This document shows, one piece after another, positions 34,027 to 42,739 of a stretch of DNA of 64,000 nucleotides (within the stretch, counting starts at the first letter, position 1; each line of letters opens with the position of its first letter). A model generated the notes under the pieces. It made no database searches. It saw nothing but the letters and a program-made list of their open reading frames with translations, and was not told where the DNA came from. The stretch comes from Oscillospiraceae bacterium (GTDB lineage: Bacteria > Bacillota > Clostridia > Oscillospirales > Oscillospiraceae). The stretch spans positions 23,310 through 87,309 of the forward strand of contig SVMM01000017.1 of assembly GCA_015067435.1 (NCBI GenBank). The letters are read 5' to 3'. The position numbers and the translations under genes are program-made.

Positions 34027-35628
34027 ATGGGCAGCGAATACATGCATCGCAAGCGCGGCAATGACGCCGCGCCGAAAAAGGCCGCCGCGCCCCAGCCGTC
34101 GATGGACGCGCTGCGCGCCGGCACGGCAAAGCCCACACAGGAGCAGATGGGCCACCGGGTCGATCTGCCCGACGCCATGCGCGCCAAAATGGAAAACGCC
34201 TTCGGCGCCGACCTCTCCGCCGTCAAGCTCTATGAGAGCGAGGCGGTCGCCGACGCGGGCGCGAAGGCGATCTCGCAGGGCAGCAGCATCGCGTTTGCGC
34301 CGGGGATGCTGGACTTCACCAGCTTCGGCGGGCAGGCGCTGCTGGGCCATGAGCTTTCCCACGTCGTCTCGCAGGCGCGCGGAGAAGTCACGGGCGGCGG
34401 CTTTCTGAACGACCACGCGCTCGAAGCGCGCGCCGACCGCGAGGGCGCGATGGCCGCGAGAGGCGAGCAGGTCGCCATGCCGACGGCGGCGATGTCGACC
34501 GTGACGGCGGATGCCGCCGCGGGCCCGATGCAGGCGAAGGACAAGGATAAGGGGCAAAAATCAAAGCTCGGCAGCAGGGCCGAGCTGGACGCGATCTCCC
34601 CGGCAACCACCGTCGCCGCCATGGACGCGGCCTATGAGGGTGCCGGCGGAAGCAAGACCTCCACCTCAAGTACAGCTTATTCCGCCGCAATGCAGGCCAG
34701 CGGCTTACGGACAAACACTACCGACTTAGCGAAGGCCCTCAAAACCTACGAGGGCGGCGCTTTTGAGGACGTTGCCGCCAAGACCACCGCAGCGATGGCC
34801 GGGCAGAATGAGCGATGGGCAAATATCCATAACACCAAAAGCAGCAACGCGGATACGGGCGCGTTCGGCGGAATGAACTTTGCCTACAGCCCGGAGATCT
34901 CCGCCGCGGCAGGCGAGCTGATGAGTCAGGTCTTTATGCCGGCCGCGGGAAGCAAGGACGTTCAGGATTACGTCAGGGCGCAGCACGACCAGATCAAGGA
35001 CGCGAAGGTATTCCAGAACAGTGAAAACGGGACCGCGATGGACGCAGTCATGGGCAACCTTTTCAACCGGCAGTTTGGTCTCGGCGCGTTCGGCCAGGCG
35101 AAGATCGACGCCGGAGGTTCGTTCAGCGACGCCGGGAGAGGTGTTTCGGACGTCAACTCCTTTATCACCCGTCTTCCCAACCTGGTGCGCGACGCGGATA
35201 CCGGCGCGCTGCGCGATGATCAGATCCCGGAGCATATGAGGCCCGTTTTCGAGCAGTACAGGCAGATGCGCACAATGCTCTCGCCGTCCGCCCCGGCCGC
35301 GCCCGCGCAGCAGCAGGGCGGCCCCGCCCCGGCTTCCGCGCCGGGCAGGAAGACCTCCGACGAGACCTTCGGCTACCGCACCGCGCAGGTGCCTGCCGAC
35401 TGGGATCCCACCACCGCCACGGACGACCAGAACCTCTCCGCGGTCTATCAGCACATCCTGCACCCGAGTCCGACCGACACGCCGGAGGACATCAGCGCGC
35501 GCAAGCGCTTCTTCGCGGAGCAGCGCGCGGCGCAGATGGACGCCGAGTGGCGCCGTACGCAGCAGCCGGCCGCCCAGCCGGAAAAGAAGCCCGGATTCTT
35601 CAAAAGGATGTTCGGCCGCAAGAAGTGA
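34027..35628 (+). CDS. DUF4157 effector with unrecognised C-terminal domain
   Basis: 533 residues; AGGGAGG precedes the ATG. The first 9 residues (MGSEYMHRK) differ from the sister proteins, then residues to about 175 are almost identical to the first effector, including LLGHELSHVVSQ. The unique part (about 185-430) is Ala/Ser/Gly-rich helices (TTDLAKALKTYEGGAFEDVAAKTTAAMAGQNERW, AGELMSQVFMPAAGSKDVQDYVRAQHDQIKDAK) with no motif I know. A Pro/Ala/Gln linker then leads to a C-terminal segment ending in a very basic PGFFKRMFGRKK, which could bind membrane or nucleic acid. The C-terminal activity is unknown. Confidence 0.7.
   Translation: MGSEYMHRKRGNDAAPKKAAAPQPSMDALRAGTAKPTQEQMGHRVDLPDAMRAKMENAFGADLSAVKLYESEAVADAGAKAISQGSSIAFAPGMLDFTSFGGQALLGHELSHVVSQARGEVTGGGFLNDHALEARADREGAMAARGEQVAMPTAAMSTVTADAAAGPMQAKDKDKGQKSKLGSRAELDAISPATTVAAMDAAYEGAGGSKTSTSSTAYSAAMQASGLRTNTTDLAKALKTYEGGAFEDVAAKTTAAMAGQNERWANIHNTKSSNADTGAFGGMNFAYSPEISAAAGELMSQVFMPAAGSKDVQDYVRAQHDQIKDAKVFQNSENGTAMDAVMGNLFNRQFGLGAFGQAKIDAGGSFSDAGRGVSDVNSFITRLPNLVRDADTGALRDDQIPEHMRPVFEQYRQMRTMLSPSAPAAPAQQQGGPAPASAPGRKTSDETFGYRTAQVPADWDPTTATDDQNLSAVYQHILHPSPTDTPEDISARKRFFAEQRAAQMDAEWRRTQQPAAQPEKKPGFFKRMFGRKK
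34048..34551 (+). repeat. Effector leader cassette, copy 2
   Basis: Near-identical duplicate of 32130-32633, offset 1918 bp; the few differences seen cluster towards its 3' end. Confidence 0.95.
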
Positions 35629-35689
35629 ATAACACCCACGCAGGCAAGGCAAAAGAACCCCATGCTTTGACTCTATGGGAGGTCATTTT

Positions 35690-38593
35690 ATGAGCTACAC
35701 CTATGCGAACCGCAAACGCGGCAGCGACGCCGCGTCGAAAAAGGCCGCCGCGCAGCAGCCGTCAATGGATGCGCTGCGCGCCGGTACGGTAAAACCGACA
35801 AGCGAGCAGATGGGCCATCGCGTCGATCTGCCCGACGCCATGCGCTCCAAGATGGAAAATGCCTTCGGCGCGGATCTCTCCGCCGTCAAGCTCTATGAGA
35901 GCAAAGCGGTCGCGGACGCGGGCGCAAAGGCGATCTCACAGGGCAGCCGTATCGCGTTCGCGCCGGGTATGCTGGACTTCACCAGCTTCGGCGGGCAATC
36001 GCTGCTTGGCCATGAGATTTCCCACGTCGTCTCACAGGCGCGCGGAGAAGTCACGGGCGGCGGCTTCCTGAACGACCACGCGCTCGAAGCCCGCGCCGAC
36101 CGCGAGGGCGCGATGGCCGCCAGAGGCGAGCAGGTCGCCATGCCGTCGGCGGCGATGTCGGCCGTCAGCGCGGCCGGCGCCGCGGGGCCGATGCAGGCGA
36201 AAAAGCCCGAGCAGAAGCGCGAGCGCATCACGGAGAAACCGCAGGCGCAGATCCCGCAGGCGGAAAATGAGGCGGATCGCCTGTCCGCCTCCGTCAATGC
36301 CGGCTCTCCGGACGAGGTCAAGGCGGAGATGGGCCGTAAAATGGGCGCGGATTTCTCCGGCGTGAACTTCCATATGGACGATCATGCCGCGGCAAAGGCA
36401 GATTCCATGGGCGCGCGCGCCTATACCAGCGGCTCAGACGTCTATTTCGACAGCGAGGGCTTCGATCCCGGCGTCGCCGCGCATGAGCTGGTGCACACGG
36501 TGCAGCAGGGCGTGGTGTCCGGCAGCGCGGAGACAGTTTCCACGCCCGCCGGCGGCATCCAGATGGAGACGAAGACGGAGGCGGCAAAGAGACGGCGCCC
36601 CACGCGCCCGGCCCCAACGACGCCGCCCGCGCAAAGGAGAACGCCGCCGCCCGTGCCGACGGCGCCGCACCCGCCCGTGCCCACAAGAAGACCCCCGACG
36701 ACGCCGCCCGCGCAGCAGCAGCAGCAGACGCCGCCCGCAGCGCCGCCGGCTGAGGAAGAGGGCACCAGCGTCAGCGACGTGATGGAGGCTGCCTCCTTCC
36801 TGCCGGGTCATGTGAATGACTCGGCGGATAAGGCGGGCGATTTCCTGGAGGAGCAGTCGGCGATCGACCGCTACGGGAAAGATCAGGCGGAAGTCATGGG
36901 CGGCAGAGCCGGCCTCACCAAGAACATTGCCGGCCTCATGACCAATACGATGGGAACCATCGGTGCGGCAAGCGGGGTGAAGGAAAAGCGCGAGGCTCTC
37001 GAAAAGGCAAAGAAAAGCGGCAGCCAGACAGATGTCACGGACGCCAAAAACGCGCTGATCGATCAGGCTGCCGAGCTGGGTGAAAACAGCTATGGGACGC
37101 TGCAAAGCGGCGTAGGCTTTTTCTCGGATGCGGCAGAGGAAACCATGGGCGACGTGGCCGACTGGTTTTCTCTGGCCAAGAACGGCTACGGTTTCTTCAG
37201 GGGAATGCACATGTACAGAAACGATTCCCAGATCAGAGACGCCATGGCAGCCGGCCGGGAGAGGGTCAACGGTCAGCAGCAGCCGCTGACGCAAAATCAG
37301 GCGCTCATGAGCGAAATGTATGACATGGCGCAGAAAAACTACGCCAGAAGAGCGACCGACGACAAGTTTGATATGGCGGAGGCCGGCGCCGGACTCATCG
37401 GCGGCGGCGCGGGCATGGCCGCAAGCGCCGCGGGCGGCAAGCTGGCCGCGGATCTCACGACCAAATTGGTCACCGCGGGCATCAAGGGCTCGAAGAAGAT
37501 GGTCCACGAATATCAGGAGGATAAGGATCAGCGGGAGGTTCTGGACCGTCAGATCGGGCTGGGTCAGGAGGTCGGCGACCTCCGGCAGACCGATACGGCA
37601 AAGCGGTTCCAGATCGACCCCGAGTACTACGAGCAGGCTGTGATCCGCAGCAAGGGCGCCGCATCCGGCGAGGTCGGCGAGCTGTACAACATGCAGGCAC
37701 GCAAGAAGGTCGAAGAGTTCCGAAAGCTCAACCCGCAGACCGACGAAGAAGCGGCCAAATTCCTGGAGGCTGGCCGTCTTGACGCGAGCGCGCCGGATCT
37801 GGACACCGGCCTCTACCACACCGTCGGCGGCACCGACAAGGAATACGAGGACAGAGACGCCGACCCCTTCCAGGCGAAGGCGGAAAAGCATGCGGCGATC
37901 AAGGCAGCGGGCGGATACCGGAAGCATTACGCCAAAAAGATCCGGGAGGGCGCCGCCTCCGGCTGGAACAAGTTTACGACCGGTTTGGGCAACGCATGGC
38001 AGAAGACCAAAACCGGCGTGGGCAATGCCGCAAGCGCGGTCAAGGACTTTGCCACCAACGCTGAGACCCGCAGGCAGGCTTTGCAGTCCGTCAAGACCGG
38101 CGCGGCCAACGCATGGGAGAAGACCAAGACCGGTGCAGCCAATGCGGCGGAGAAGGTCAAAGCCGGCGCGGCCAACGCTTGGGAGAAGACAAAGACCGGC
38201 GTGGGCAATGCCGCCAGCGCGGTCAAGGACTTCGCCACCAACGCCGAGACCCGCAAAAAGGCTTTGGAGGCCGTCAAGGCTGCGCCCGGCAGAGCCGTCG
38301 AAAAAGTCAAGAGCGGCGCGCACTACGCCGGCGAGGTCATCGGGCACAAGGCCAAATCGATCCGCGCCGAACATCATAAGGCAATGGATCAGCTCAACGA
38401 ACACCGCGCAAACTATGAGGGCATGAACTGGGCCGACCGGGCAAAATGGACTCTCCAGAATCCTCTCGCCCGCATCCGGATGGCCACCAAGTCCGGACGC
38501 GAGGCGGCGGACAACCGTCTTGCCCAGAAGCTGCAGGCGGAGGAGGTCCGGGCCTACGAGGAGGAGCAGAAAAGGAAGAAAGGCGGCGCATGA
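35690..38593 (+). CDS. Double-DUF4157 effector with proline-rich linker and LEA-like repeats
   Basis: 967 residues from ATG 35690 (GGGAGG upstream). The first DUF4157 domain has LLGHEISHVVSQ (HEISH about 108-112). A second, more canonical one has FDPGVAAHELVHTVQQG (HELVH about 265-269). Residues about 303-353 are Pro/Thr/Gln-rich. The long C-terminal part is helical: a Gly/Ala stretch (AGAGLIGGGAGMAASAAGGKLAADL) that might insert in membranes, then, from about residue 760, near-repeats of GAANAWEKTKTG and AASAVKDFATNAETR that resemble LEA or amphipathic 11-mer proteins. It may work as a pore or lipid-active toxin, or as a loading scaffold. The function is open. Confidence 0.7.
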   Translation: MSYTYANRKRGSDAASKKAAAQQPSMDALRAGTVKPTSEQMGHRVDLPDAMRSKMENAFGADLSAVKLYESKAVADAGAKAISQGSRIAFAPGMLDFTSFGGQSLLGHEISHVVSQARGEVTGGGFLNDHALEARADREGAMAARGEQVAMPSAAMSAVSAAGAAGPMQAKKPEQKRERITEKPQAQIPQAENEADRLSASVNAGSPDEVKAEMGRKMGADFSGVNFHMDDHAAAKADSMGARAYTSGSDVYFDSEGFDPGVAAHELVHTVQQGVVSGSAETVSTPAGGIQMETKTEAAKRRRPTRPAPTTPPAQRRTPPPVPTAPHPPVPTRRPPTTPPAQQQQQTPPAAPPAEEEGTSVSDVMEAASFLPGHVNDSADKAGDFLEEQSAIDRYGKDQAEVMGGRAGLTKNIAGLMTNTMGTIGAASGVKEKREALEKAKKSGSQTDVTDAKNALIDQAAELGENSYGTLQSGVGFFSDAAEETMGDVADWFSLAKNGYGFFRGMHMYRNDSQIRDAMAAGRERVNGQQQPLTQNQALMSEMYDMAQKNYARRATDDKFDMAEAGAGLIGGGAGMAASAAGGKLAADLTTKLVTAGIKGSKKMVHEYQEDKDQREVLDRQIGLGQEVGDLRQTDTAKRFQIDPEYYEQAVIRSKGAASGEVGELYNMQARKKVEEFRKLNPQTDEEAAKFLEAGRLDASAPDLDTGLYHTVGGTDKEYEDRDADPFQAKAEKHAAIKAAGGYRKHYAKKIREGAASGWNKFTTGLGNAWQKTKTGVGNAASAVKDFATNAETRRQALQSVKTGAANAWEKTKTGAANAAEKVKAGAANAWEKTKTGVGNAASAVKDFATNAETRKKALEAVKAAPGRAVEKVKSGAHYAGEVIGHKAKSIRAEHHKAMDQLNEHRANYEGMNWADRAKWTLQNPLARIRMATKSGREAADNRLAQKLQAEEVRAYEEEQKRKKGGA
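35704..36205 (+). repeat. Effector leader cassette, copy 3 (diverged)
   Basis: Clearly homologous to the other two cassettes along its whole length but with many synonymous and some amino-acid changes (for example HEISH for HELSH), so it is an older copy. Confidence 0.9.
37985..38280 (+). repeat. Internal tandem repeat in the third effector gene
   Basis: Two copies of a block of about 180 bp encoding GVGNAASAVKDFATNAETR..AL..VK, separated by shorter GAANAWEKTKTGAANAAEKVKA units. The pattern is imperfect 11-codon periodicity. Confidence 0.75.
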
Positions 38594-38648
38594 GCCGGCT
38601 GCCCCGGCGGCGCGTCAGTTTGCAACATTAATCAGGAGGTAATACAGC

Positions 38649-39116
38649 ATGGATATCCCGGCGGTAAAGGCATGCTTTGACAAGGTGCGGGAGCACCTTT
38701 CCGGACTGGACATCGAATCGATCTATATGGACGGCATCGGCGACCCGCAGGTCGGCGAGACGCTTCGCATCCGCTTCCCCGTCACGCAGGACGGGAACGT
38801 GGTCATCACCGAATTGATGGTCACATCATTTTTGGATGATCTGGATCTGATGCTCATGTACAGCACGGTCGTGGTGAAAATCGGAGATCGCTACGACGAG
38901 CTGGTGCAAAAGCTTGTCCCGTGGAACATGAACTGCCCGTTCGGCGCATACGGCATTTACGAGGAGGGACGGCAGCTCTACCACAAGTACAGCTTCCCCT
39001 TCCCCAGCGACGCCGACCCCTCCGACGTTGCCGGACAGGTGATGGTGCTGCTGGGCGTGCTCCATCAGGTGCTGTCCGAGAAATACTACGAGGCGGAGTC
39101 GTATTCCGTCGAATAA
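38649..39116 (+). CDS. YbjN / type III chaperone-like protein closing the effector operon
   Basis: 155 residues, SD CAGGAGG before the ATG. It shows a helix-beta-beta-beta-helix order: VKACFDKVREHLSGL, then strands TLRIRFPVTQDGNVVITELMVTSF and LMLMYSTVVVKIGDR, the helix YDELVQKLVPWNMNCPFGAYGIYEEGRQLYHKYSFPFP and a long C-terminal helix. The segment N-x-N-x(3,4)-GAYGIYEEGRQLYHKYSFPF is typical of YbjN and secretion-chaperone-like folds. It is 55 bp after the third effector and before a terminator, so it is a good candidate cargo chaperone; an immunity role is the alternative. Confidence 0.55.
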   Translation: MDIPAVKACFDKVREHLSGLDIESIYMDGIGDPQVGETLRIRFPVTQDGNVVITELMVTSFLDDLDLMLMYSTVVVKIGDRYDELVQKLVPWNMNCPFGAYGIYEEGRQLYHKYSFPFPSDADPSDVAGQVMVLLGVLHQVLSEKYYEAESYSVE

Positions 39117-39130
39117 ACGCATGTAAAGTA

Positions 39131-39174
39131 CATCCCCCTGCCGGATTTTCACCGGCAGGGGGATGTGTTTTTTA
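39131..39174 (+). terminator. Rho-independent terminator of the effector operon
   Basis: A perfect 14-bp stem (CATCCCCCTGCCGG and complement) with a 7-base loop, followed by TGTTTTTTAA. It lies 14 bp after the stop of the chaperone-like gene and also faces the convergent LytTR gene. Confidence 0.95.
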
Positions 39175-39885
39175 ATCCTGCGCCGCGCTCCACTCCATGA
39201 ACGCCGCCCTGCTGCGCGACAGATTCGCCGCGCTGATGGGGACCCAGTCGCCGTTGTCGAGGAGGAACCCCTTTTTCTCCACGTCCTGCACGTGGGCAAA
39301 GTTCACCAGAAAGCTCTGGTGGCAGCGGAAGAAATCCGTCTCGCCCAGCTTGTCGCAAAGCTCCTTGAGGTTCCCGCGGATGCTGAGCTCCTGCCCCTGC
39401 GCGTGGATGATGCAGCTGTGCCCCCGGCTCTCGATGTAGCGGATCTCCTCCGCGGGGACCGTCTGCTCGCCCCACTCCGTGCGCACCGTCAGCTCGCAGT
39501 GCTTTTTCGCGCGCAGCTGGAAGAACCACTCCAGTGCGCTGTCGATATCCTTCTGGGTAAACGGCTTTGTCAGGTAGTCCATCGCGTGCAGATCATAGCC
39601 GTCCATGCCGTGCTCGCGGCTCGTCGTCGCGAACACGATCTCGCACTTCCGGTCGACCTGACGCAGCCGGCGCGCCGCCTCCGCTCCGTTCATTTCCGGC
39701 ATATAGATGTCCAGAAAGATGATATCCCACCGGTCCGGCCGCCACAGCGACAACAGCTCCGCGCCGTCCGCCGCAGTCTCGATCTGCAGCTCCACGTCGT
39801 GCTCCAGCTCATAGCTGCGGAGCATGCGGATCAAATTGCTCCGTTCCTCTGCCAGATCGTCGCAAACCAGTACGGAAAACGTCAT
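39172..39885 (-). CDS. LytTR-family response regulator
   Basis: 237 residues. The receiver domain has the acidic pair (LVCDD), phospho-acceptor Asp in IIFLDIYMPEMNG and the Lys in DYLTKPF, so it should be phosphorylated normally. The C-terminal half is a LytTR DNA-binding domain (VPAEEIRYIESRGHSCIIHAQGQELSIRGNLKELCDKLGETDFFRCHQSFLVNFAHVQDV). No cognate histidine kinase is adjacent. It overlaps the next LytTR gene (ATGA) and lies between the effector operon and the rest of the chromosome, so it may control the CIS and effectors. Confidence 0.93.
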   Translation of the reverse strand: MTFSVLVCDDLAEERSNLIRMLRSYELEHDVELQIETAADGAELLSLWRPDRWDIIFLDIYMPEMNGAEAARRLRQVDRKCEIVFATTSREHGMDGYDLHAMDYLTKPFTQKDIDSALEWFFQLRAKKHCELTVRTEWGEQTVPAEEIRYIESRGHSCIIHAQGQELSIRGNLKELCDKLGETDFFRCHQSFLVNFAHVQDVEKKGFLLDNGDWVPISAANLSRSRAAFMEWSAAQD

Positions 39886-40589
39886 CCCACATCACCGCCT
39901 TGCCATTCATACAGCGCCCTGCGCAGGGCTTCCTGATACGTCCGCCCCACCGGCAGGCAGTACCCGTCGTCCCGCAGGGTAAGCGTGGTATAGCTCATTT
40001 TCTCCACAGCATCCAGATGGACGAGATAGCTCTTGTGACAGCGAAAAAACGGCGGCGAGGGCAACACGCTCTCCAGCTCGCCCATCGCGAACCGGGCGCG
40101 CACCGACAGGCTCTGCTGGTTCAGCAGGCAGTAGTGCCGGTACGCCTCGATGTAGCGGATGCGCCCGATGGGCAGATGAAAGCTGTTGCGCCGGAAGGGC
40201 GATTCCAGATAGTATCTCCCCTGCTGCCAGCGGTCCGCGCAGGCGTTGAGCGCCTCCGCCACACGCCGCGCGTCGAGGTCGGGCTTCAAAAACGCCGCCG
40301 GATGCCACCGGTAGGAGCGGATGACGCGTCCCGCGTCTCCGGAGATGATGATAAGCCCCGTTTCCCCGCCGCCGACAGCGCCCCGCTCGGGCACGCCGAC
40401 GCTGTCCATGTCCAGAAACAGAAGGTCGACGGGCTGCGTACGCTCCGGCAGGGCGTCCGCCTGCTCCAGCGAAAGCTCTACGCACTCCCTGCGCGCCCAG
40501 TCGCGCAGGATCGTACGCAGCCGCTCGCGCAGCGCGGGCGAAGCGGTGCAGACCAGAAACACCGCCGCCTTGTCAACCGTCAGTTTCAT
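39882..40589 (-). CDS. LytTR-family regulator with poorly conserved receiver
   Basis: 235 residues from ATG 40589 (AAAGGAAAGG upstream). The N-terminal domain is receiver-like (LLFLDMDSVGVP, AAFLKPDLDARRVAEAL) but lacks the acidic pair at the first strand (LVCTASPALRER), so phosphorylation is doubtful. The LytTR DNA-binding domain is intact (FHLPIGRIRYIEAYRHYCLLNQQSLSVRARFAMGELESVLPSPPFFRCHKSYLVHLDAVEKM). Paired with the canonical LytTR regulator by a 4-bp overlap. Its receiver recalls the stand-alone pseudo-receiver at the start of the CIS operon. Confidence 0.88.
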   Translation of the reverse strand: MKLTVDKAAVFLVCTASPALRERLRTILRDWARRECVELSLEQADALPERTQPVDLLFLDMDSVGVPERGAVGGGETGLIIISGDAGRVIRSYRWHPAAFLKPDLDARRVAEALNACADRWQQGRYYLESPFRRNSFHLPIGRIRYIEAYRHYCLLNQQSLSVRARFAMGELESVLPSPPFFRCHKSYLVHLDAVEKMSYTTLTLRDDGYCLPVGRTYQEALRRALYEWQGGDVG

Positions 40590-40701
40590 ACCTTTCCTTT
40601 TCCCTTGATCCCAAATCTTCGACATTTATTTTATGCCTTTTTATCGCGTTTGTAAAGCCCCCTTTTCATTGTGCCCAATCATCTTTTTGGGCATCCAGAA
40701 A

Positions 40702-40752
40702 GCGGGGGCTGTGAAAAACCGGGAGCTTCCTCCCCTTTTTCGCAGCCCCCGC
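40702..40752. terminator. Long nested hairpin, probable bidirectional terminator
   Basis: Outer arms GCGGGGGCTG/CAGCCCCCGC enclose GAAAAA/TTTTTC and an inner GGGAG-CTTC-CTCCC stem, about 21 paired bases in all. Read on either strand the inner stem is followed by a run of five T. It lies between the LytTR gene pair and the EF-hand gene. Confidence 0.65.
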
Positions 40753-41029
40753 GGCTTGAATCGTATCATGTCTCCGCGCCGAACGCGCAGCGGCGCTCTT
40801 TGCCTTCGCCGCTCCGCTCCCGCGGATACGCCCGGTTTCCGGGCGGCAATGCGGACGCCGTGGGCATCGCATTTCCGCTCCTGCCCATCGGCTCCGGAAA
40901 GCCCGTATGCCGCCCGGATAACCCGGGTATTGCGAACCGGTCGTCTTCGGACGCGTCAGGCGCGTCCGGACGTCCGGATTTCGCGCATATGGATACGCGG
41001 ACGGTCAACCGTCCGCTGCCGTTCTCCGC
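40753..41029. other. GC-rich intergenic stretch with palindromes, no convincing gene
   Basis: About 280 bp. It contains a perfect 9-bp inverted repeat GCGGACGGT/ACCGTCCGC at 40997-41016 just past the stop of the EF-hand gene, and a cluster of GACG/CGTC-rich half-sites near 40955-40980. An 80-codon open frame on the minus strand has no SD and looks like chance. Confidence 0.5.
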
Positions 41030-42256
41030 TCAGCAGCTCAAATCGACGTGGCTGACCGTGCCCGCTCCGCCGCTCTCTTTCAGATAGACGCCGGTCCTGC
41101 GGATGACGGCGTTGGTCTCATGCGTCGCCGCGTCCTTGAGGGAGAACTCCGTGTCCGCGCTGCCGAGATAGATCGCGCCGACGTCCGCCTCCCTGAGGTC
41201 GAGCAGCCGGTCGGTTCCGTCCTCGTCCCTCACCCAGACGCGCAGCTTGGCAAATACCTCGTCGTTCTCGTCGATCCAGCCGTTGCCGTCCTTGTCATAG
41301 GCGGCGAGGTCCGCAAAGCCGTCGCCGCTCTTCGTGCCGAACAGCTCGCTGCCGTCGTCGATCCTGCCGTTTCCATCACGGTCGAGCGCCAGAAAGCCGC
41401 TGCCCTTGCCCGCGAACGAGATGTTCTCCTTCTCCCCGTCGCCGTCGAGGTCGAACGAGAATTTCACATCGCTGACCGACGTGGGGTTGCCGCTCAGGTT
41501 GATGACCAGCGGGTCGGTCAGGACAAACTGCTGGGTCGAAAGTGCGTCGAACCGCTCCGTGAACGCGCGGGACATGGCGAACTCGACGTTGAAATCGATC
41601 CTCCGCCCGTCCTCGGTCACGGCAAGCCCCTTCGACGCGAACGCGGTCGTCTCGCGCTCCGAGCGCTCCGTGCTGACCGCATTCACCCGCTGCCACAGCG
41701 TGCCCGCAGACGAGGTGCCGACAGCAGCGCCCTCCGCGGTCATCGCCGCCGAAAAGCTCACGGAAATACGCGCGTTGTACGCGCCCATGCCGAACACGCG
41801 CGAGCGCATGCCTGCCGTCCGCGCCGCGCTGCCGCGCAGGTCGAGGGCGTCGGCGCTGTCTTCTCCGATGCGGATCGGCTCGATGCGCGCCCTGCCGCCC
41901 AGCGCCTCCAGCATTTTGTTGAGCAGCCGGATCTTCAGCTCGCTCACCTCGTCGATCCGGAAGCTGACGGCACAGGGCTGCGCGCTGATGCAGGTGCGCT
42001 CCGGCGCCTGCTGCGCCCCGTCCGCCTCCGGCCGGTCCTCCTCCGTTTCGGCGCTCCGGTGCCGTCCTGCCTTCCGCGTGTACGTCTTCATGGCCGAGAC
42101 CATGTCTCCGCCGGATTTTTTGTAGATCGCTGCGATCGCGTTTCTTGCTCCGGCTCCCTCCTCTGCTCTGACCTCCAAACTCGCTTTCTTGACGGAAACG
42201 TGCGTTTCCAGCTCATGGCTCGACGCCATGGCCACCTGACTGGATGCGATTTTCAT
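41030..42256 (-). CDS. EF-hand/dockerin-like calcium-binding protein
   Basis: 408 residues, AAGGAGGG before the ATG. No signal peptide. Three Asp-rich loops lie near residues 270-345: SFDLDGDGEKENI, LDRDGNGRIDDGSELFG and YDKDGNGWIDENDEVF, each with the D-x-D-x-(D/N)-G pattern of EF-hand/dockerin calcium sites. The middle (RIDFNVEFAMSRAFTERFDALSTQQFVLTDPLVINLSG) is shared by a family of bacterial proteins of unknown function with this exact layout. The N-terminus MKIASSQVAMASSHELETHVSVKKASLEV is conserved in them. Export route and role are unknown. Confidence 0.7.
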   Translation of the reverse strand: MKIASSQVAMASSHELETHVSVKKASLEVRAEEGAGARNAIAAIYKKSGGDMVSAMKTYTRKAGRHRSAETEEDRPEADGAQQAPERTCISAQPCAVSFRIDEVSELKIRLLNKMLEALGGRARIEPIRIGEDSADALDLRGSAARTAGMRSRVFGMGAYNARISVSFSAAMTAEGAAVGTSSAGTLWQRVNAVSTERSERETTAFASKGLAVTEDGRRIDFNVEFAMSRAFTERFDALSTQQFVLTDPLVINLSGNPTSVSDVKFSFDLDGDGEKENISFAGKGSGFLALDRDGNGRIDDGSELFGTKSGDGFADLAAYDKDGNGWIDENDEVFAKLRVWVRDEDGTDRLLDLREADVGAIYLGSADTEFSLKDAATHETNAVIRRTGVYLKESGGAGTVSHVDLSC

Positions 42257-42309
42257 TGCTTTGCCCTCCTTAGCATTGCGTTTCGTTCCTTCGTGTATTT
42301 GGCGCGGCT

Positions 42310-42606
42310 CTATTCCTCAAAGCCGTATGCCTTCGTGAAATAACCGTCCAGTTCCGCCGCCGAATCGCGCAGCAGCGATTCCACCGTCTCCCCCCGCATC
42401 CGCTGCACGCTCTCCGCGGCGGCCGTGCTCATGCGCGGCATGACCGCGAGCCGGTTGGGGTTGACGCTTGCCGTATCGAAGCCGCTTCTGCCCGGTACTT
42501 TGACCGATCCCGCCTCCTTTGCCGTCTCCGCTGCCTTCACCTTTCCGCTTCCGGCGCCTCCGGTCACCGGCTGAGGCGGAAGTCCGTTGATCTTGAAATC
42601 GGACAT
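42310..42606 (-). CDS. Small hypothetical protein upstream of the EF-hand gene
   Basis: 98 residues from ATG 42606 (AGGAGA upstream). Gly/Pro/Lys-rich start (SDFKINGLPPQPVTGGAGSGKVKAAETAK), then VPGRSGFDTASVNPNRLAVMPRMSTAAAESVQRMRGETVESLLRDSAAELDGYFTKAYGFEE with two likely helices. It precedes the EF-hand protein by 54 bp and is probably in one operon. No family recognised. Confidence 0.6.
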   Translation of the reverse strand: MSDFKINGLPPQPVTGGAGSGKVKAAETAKEAGSVKVPGRSGFDTASVNPNRLAVMPRMSTAAAESVQRMRGETVESLLRDSAAELDGYFTKAYGFEE

Positions 42607-42675
42607 GATCGCTTTCTCCTCTCCTGTATTTCCCTCTATAACTATATAACGAATGAGCGCCGCGATATTTGACAC

Positions 42676-42704
42676 TTGTATCTCGCTTTATTTTACCTTA
42701 CAAT
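42676..42704 (+). promoter_or_regulatory. Promoter of the ECF sigma gene
   Basis: TTGTAT (42676-42681), exactly 17 bases, TACAAT (42699-42704); the GTG start of the sigma factor gene is 35 bases downstream. Confidence 0.55.
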
Positions 42705-42739
42705 ATGGAAGTAAGCGGGAGTAAAGGTGGTGGTATGCC

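Noticed and set aside
40702..40752. Riboswitch in the leader of the LytTR gene
   Set aside because: The fold is one long nested stem without the loops of any riboswitch I know and fits a bidirectional terminator better.
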